A DNA stretch of 64,000 nt. It comes from Roseimaritima ulvae (GTDB lineage: Bacteria > Planctomycetota > Planctomycetia > Pirellulales > Pirellulaceae). The translations under genes were made by a program, and so were the position numbers. The notes under the pieces are model-generated. The model was not told the origin of the DNA, did no database searches, and saw only the letters and a program-made list of their open reading frames with translations. The stretch lies in assembly GCF_008065135.1 (NCBI RefSeq), contig NZ_CP042914.1, positions 3,038,001-3,102,000 on the forward strand, in the 5' to 3' direction. Positions 59,241 to 64,000 of this stretch are shown one piece after another (positions within the stretch are counted from its first letter, which is position 1; every line of letters begins with the position of its first letter).

Positions 59241-60758
59241 ATGAAGTTTAACTCCGATGAAATCGCTTCGGTCCTGCAGCAAGAGATCGAACAGTTTGAA
59301 AATAAGATCGACGTCCGTGAGGTCGGTACGGTGCTGGAAGTGGGCGACGGGATCGCTCGCGTGTACGGTTTGTCGGGCGTGATGGCCGGGGAAATGGTGC
59401 AATTTCCCAATGAGGCGATCGGCCTGGCGTTTAACCTGGAAGAAAACAGCGTGGGGGTCATCATTCTAGGTGACTACCTGACGATCCAGGAAGGCGATGA
59501 GGTTCGCGCTTTGGGAACGCTGTTGAGCGTCCCGGCCGGCGACGCCGTGATCGGCCGCGTGCTCGATCCGCTGGGCAATCCGCTGGACGGCAAAGGCCCC
59601 GTGCAAACGGACATCCGCCGCCCGGTGGAAGTCATCGCCGCGGGCGTCGCCGAACGCCAACCGGTGACCGAACCGCTGCAGACCGGTGTCAAAGCCATCG
59701 ACGCCATGACGCCGATCGGACGCGGCCAACGTGAATTGATCATCGGTGACCGTAAGACCGGTAAAACCGCCGTCGCCATCGACGCGATTTTGAATCAGAA
59801 AGACACCGGCGTTAAATGTTTCTACGTGGCCATCGGCCAGAAGGACAGCTCGGTCGCCGGCATCATCGACGCCCTGAACAAATACGGCGCGATGGACTAC
59901 ACCACCGTGATCGTGGCCGGGGCCAGTGCACCAGCTCCGCTGCAGTACGTGGCTCCCTACGCCGGTACGGCGATGGCCGAAGAGTTCATGTTCAACGGCC
60001 AGCACGCCCTGATCGTCTACGATGACTTGTCCAAACAAGCCACCGCGTACCGTCAGATGAGTTTGTTGATGCGTCGTCCACCGGGACGTGAAGCCTTCCC
60101 CGGAGACGTGTTCTACTGTCACAGCCGGTTGCTCGAACGGTCGTCGAAGTTGTCGGACGAACTGGGCGGCGGCTCGCTGACCAGTCTGCCGATCATCGAA
60201 ACGCTCGAAGGCGAAGTCTCCGCTTATATTCCCACCAACGTGATCTCCATCACCGACGGCCAGATCTACCTGCAACCCGACTTGTTCTTCTCCGGCGTGC
60301 GTCCGGCTATGAACGCGGGTATTTCGGTGTCCCGCGTCGGTGGAGCGGCTCAGATCAAAGCTATGAAGAAGGTCGCCGGTGGTTTGCGACTGGACCTGGC
60401 GGCGTTCCGTGCCCTGGAAGCCTTTGCTCAGCTGGGAACGGACCTGGATGCCGACACCCAGAAGCAACTCGACCGCGGCTACCGGATGGTGGAGCTGCTC
60501 AAGCAGCCGCAGTACCAACCGTTGAACGTGACCGAGCAGGTGTTGGTGTTGTACGCCGGTACCAACGGTTACGTCGACGACGTGCCGGTTAAAGCGGTCC
60601 AGCAGTGGGAAACCGACTTCTTGCAGTTCGCCCGGGACAAGCATGCCGACCTGCTGACCGAATTGAAGGACAAAGGCGAGCTGACCGACGACATCGTCAG
60701 CAAGCTGAAAGCGATGATCGGGGATTTCAAAAAGAACTACAAACCGGTTGTTGAATAA
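59241..60758 (+). CDS. atpA: ATP synthase subunit alpha
   Basis: A 505-aa F1 subunit carrying non-catalytic nucleotide sites and part of the catalytic interface. P-loop [15 protein letters not shown] is near residues 170-184. Other conserved stretches are [55 protein letters not shown] and the catalytic arginine region [24 protein letters not shown]. Length is typical. The next gene (DUF4870) follows 3 bp later. Confidence 0.98.
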   Translation: MKFNSDEIASVLQQEIEQFENKIDVREVGTVLEVGDGIARVYGLSGVMAGEMVQFPNEAIGLAFNLEENSVGVIILGDYLTIQEGDEVRALGTLLSVPAGDAVIGRVLDPLGNPLDGKGPVQTDIRRPVEVIAAGVAERQPVTEPLQTGVKAIDAMTPIGRGQRELIIGDRKTGKTAVAIDAILNQKDTGVKCFYVAIGQKDSSVAGIIDALNKYGAMDYTTVIVAGASAPAPLQYVAPYAGTAMAEEFMFNGQHALIVYDDLSKQATAYRQMSLLMRRPPGREAFPGDVFYCHSRLLERSSKLSDELGGGSLTSLPIIETLEGEVSAYIPTNVISITDGQIYLQPDLFFSGVRPAMNAGISVSRVGGAAQIKAMKKVAGGLRLDLAAFRALEAFAQLGTDLDADTQKQLDRGYRMVELLKQPQYQPLNVTEQVLVLYAGTNGYVDDVPVKAVQQWETDFLQFARDKHADLLTELKDKGELTDDIVSKLKAMIGDFKKNYKPVVE

Positions 60759-60761
60759 TAA

Positions 60762-61169
60762 GTGAGCCAGACACCCTACCAGCCGCCGCACGATCTCGGG
60801 CCGGACTCCGGTCTGCCGGGGATGCCCACCGACGACGAAAAAAATATGGCCATGTTGGCCCATTTGAGCGGGTTGTTGGGAATTGCGATCGGCGGGGTGT
60901 TAGGGTTTCTGGGGCCGCTGTTACTGTGGATTTTAAGAAAAGAAGACTCGGCTTACATCGAACAGGAAGCGAAAGAGGCGCTTAACTTTCAGCTCACATT
61001 GCTGATCGTATACTGCGTGACCGTGGTGGTTGGAATGATCACCTGTTTTGGGATTGTGTTTGTATTCGTCCCCGTGGTTATGCAGCTGGTGTTTGGGATC
61101 ATCGCCACGATTACCGCCAGCAAAGGCATCCCCTATCGCTATCCGTTTAACATTCGACTGATTTCGTAA
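60762..61169 (+). CDS. DUF4870 membrane protein inside the ATP synthase operon
   Basis: A 135-aa protein with the DUF4870 layout: KNMAMLAHLSGLLG near residue 28, helix GGVLGFLGPLLLWILRKED, then IEQEAKEALNFQLTLLIVYCVTVVVGMI, a further helix, and a C-terminal TASKGIPYRYPFNIRLI. Starts with GTG 60762, 3 bp after atpA, so it is certainly co-transcribed. No known ATP synthase subunit has this fold. Role unknown; its insertion between atpA and atpG is unusual. Confidence 0.9.
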   Translation: MSQTPYQPPHDLGPDSGLPGMPTDDEKNMAMLAHLSGLLGIAIGGVLGFLGPLLLWILRKEDSAYIEQEAKEALNFQLTLLIVYCVTVVVGMITCFGIVFVFVPVVMQLVFGIIATITASKGIPYRYPFNIRLIS

Positions 61170-61190
61170 CGAAGAATCGTATAACCAACC

Positions 61191-62075
61191 ATGGCCAACG
61201 CTCGCGCACTCGACAAACGCCGCAAATCGATCCGCAACATCCGCAAAATCACGCGGACGATGGAGCTGATCGCGACGGCTCGCTACAAAAAAGCCATGGA
61301 TCGGGCCGCCGCCGCGACGGCCTATACGCGGCAGATCACACAGATCGTGTCTCGCTTGGCGCAGGCTGGTCTGAGCGTCGAACATCCGCTCTTGGAAGCT
61401 CGCGAGAAGACCGAAAACGTCAAAGTCCTGATGCTGTCGAGCAACCGCGGGCTGTGCGGCGGCTACAACGGCGGCGTGCTGCGTACGGCCATCGAGCGAC
61501 TGAACCAACTGGAAAGCGAAGTCGATGGAGTGTCGCTGGAAGTCAGCGGCAAACGTGGGATCTCGGGAATGAAATTCCGCGGTCGCACGGTCGATGAACA
61601 GTACCTGCAGTTTGACGATCAACCCAAGTACGACGAAGTCTCGCAGATCGCCGACCGCTTCCTGGCCCTATATATCTCCGGCAAAATCGATCGGCTGGAC
61701 GTCGTGTACACCAAATTTATCAGCACCAGCAAACAAATGCCGGTCGTGGAAACCCTGCTGCCGCTCGGTTCGCTCGGCGATGATGAACCGGAAGCCGAAG
61801 CCGGTGGCGTGACGGGCGATTACGAATTCCTGCCCTCGGCCGAAAGCATCTTGGAAGAAGTCGTCCCCACCAGCTTCAAGGTGCGACTGTTCAAGTGCTT
61901 CTTGGACGCCGCGGTCAGCGAGCAGGTCGCGCGGATGGTGGCCATGAAGAGTGCCACCGAAAGCGCCGGCGACATGATCAAACAACTGTCCATGACCTAC
62001 AACCGTGCCCGTCAATCGCAGATCACCGGCGAGATCATGGAGATCATCGGCGGCGTGGAAGCGATGGCGAATTAG
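61191..62075 (+). CDS. atpG: ATP synthase subunit gamma
   Basis: A 294-aa central-stalk subunit. N-terminal helix RALDKRRKSIRNIRKITRTMELIATARYKKAM, the loop MLSSNRGLCGGYN, and the C-terminal helix SEQVARMVAMKSATESAGDMIKQLSMTYNRARQSQITGEIMEIIGG are all conserved. Length is typical. Start ATG 61191. Confidence 0.97.
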   Translation: MANARALDKRRKSIRNIRKITRTMELIATARYKKAMDRAAAATAYTRQITQIVSRLAQAGLSVEHPLLEAREKTENVKVLMLSSNRGLCGGYNGGVLRTAIERLNQLESEVDGVSLEVSGKRGISGMKFRGRTVDEQYLQFDDQPKYDEVSQIADRFLALYISGKIDRLDVVYTKFISTSKQMPVVETLLPLGSLGDDEPEAEAGGVTGDYEFLPSAESILEEVVPTSFKVRLFKCFLDAAVSEQVARMVAMKSATESAGDMIKQLSMTYNRARQSQITGEIMEIIGGVEAMAN

Positions 62076-62133
62076 GTGATTAGCTATTTAGGTGATTAGC
62101 TCATTAGGTGATGAGTTATTTAGCTGATTTCAC
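62074..62133. repeat. Short AT-rich tandem repeat between atpG and atpD
   Basis: About three degenerate copies of a 15-16 bp unit TTAGGTGATTAGCTA follow the atpG stop. The region is much more AT-rich than its surroundings. Confidence 0.7.
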
Positions 62134-62191
62134 ATTTCAGATATTACAACAATTCCTTTTCCGACTCCCGTACTAAAACCCAACCAGCTGA

Positions 62192-63646
<1,455 letters not shown>

Positions 63647-63649
63647 CCC

Positions 63650-64000
63650 ATGGCGATTCGCTGCTTAGTGGTGACCCCCGAACGCACCGAAGTCGATCGG
63701 GATGTGGACTTTATCACGCTGCCCATGTTCGACGGTGAATTGGGCATCGACGAAGGCCGCGCGGCCATGATCGGACGCTTGGGGTACGGCCGGGTCAAAC
63801 TGAAAAGCGGCGGAGAGACCACGGAATACTTTGTCGATGGCGGGTTCGCTCAAGTCGAAAACAATGTGGTTTCGATTTTGACCGGACGAGCCCTGCCGGC
63901 CGACGAGCTGGACAAGGCCGAAGCTCAAAAAGCGTTAGACGAGGCCTTGGAAATGCCCGGCGGGAACGTCGACATGTTGGCCCTGCGGGACGCCGCCGTG
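63650..64000 (+). CDS. atpC: ATP synthase subunit epsilon, N-terminal part, cut by right edge
   Basis: ATG 63650 lies 3 bp after atpD and the frame is open to the window end (117 codons). The sequence is an epsilon subunit: CLVVTPERTEVDRDVDFITLPMFDGELGIDEGRAAMIGRLGYGRVKLKSGGE is the beta-sandwich domain, followed by the start of the C-terminal helices (DELDKAEAQKALDEALEM). It couples and can inhibit F1. Confidence 0.95.
   Translation, partial: MAIRCLVVTPERTEVDRDVDFITLPMFDGELGIDEGRAAMIGRLGYGRVKLKSGGETTEYFVDGGFAQVENNVVSILTGRALPADELDKAEAQKALDEALEMPGGNVDMLALRDAAV

Overview
The window is chromosomal DNA of moderately high G+C from a planctomycete, most likely of the Pirellulales (Rhodopirellula-like). 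The organism call rests on: the paired TIGR03545/TIGR03546-type genes; a sulfatase and Tat-exported Gfo/Idh/MocA oxidoreductases; very large exported proteins of unknown function; DUF4912 and DUF4870 proteins; and an ATP synthase operon with small planctomycete-style extras. No rRNA, tRNA or CRISPR array was found.

Left end (1 to about 8.66 kb): a mobile, accessory region. An IS110-family element with its transposase on the minus strand enters from the left edge and ends inside, or right beside, an integron attC site. A run of 12 integron gene cassettes follows, with about 90-bp attC sites at near-regular positions. In most cassettes the first 7-9 bases are the exact reverse complement of the R'' box at the same cassette's 3' end, the diagnostic signature of cassettes inserted by an integron integrase. 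Cargo includes a reverse-oriented ParD/ParE-type toxin-antitoxin pair, a second toxin-antitoxin pair whose toxin reading frame is interrupted by a stop codon, a TPR protein, small membrane and lipoprotein-like proteins, a zinc-ribbon-like protein, and two cassettes without a convincing gene but sharing a palindromic repeat. No integrase is in the window; by the usual geometry it would lie to the left.

8.7-24.1 kb: ordinary chromosome. It carries a sulfatase, the TIGR03545/03546 pair, an exported lipase-like lipoprotein, an APS kinase, a xylose-isomerase-like epimerase next to a membrane protein, a HEAT/TPR protein, an exported STN-like protein, an exonuclease-endonuclease-phosphatase-fold protein that has lost its catalytic residues, and bifunctional RibBA.

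24.1-43.4 kb: two giant exported membrane-anchored proteins (2199 and about 1077 aa) that look like three tandem related modules, two of them fused; a DoxX-like membrane protein paired with a Tat-exported oxidoreductase; and a secretin followed by a lipoprotein and an RraA-like protein.

43.4-52 kb: a repeat-rich intergenic region, a 56-aa coiled-coil protein, then a tightly packed six-gene exopolysaccharide operon (Wzz-like, initiating sugar transferase, flippase, GT4 glycosyltransferase, polysaccharide deacetylase, WecG/TagA glycosyltransferase).

52-64 kb: a second Tat-exported oxidoreductase, a DUF4912 protein, an intergenic region with a strong intrinsic terminator and possibly a small RNA, and the F1Fo ATP synthase operon (atpZ-like, atpI-like, B, E, F, H, A, a DUF4870 gene, G, D, and C cut by the right edge).
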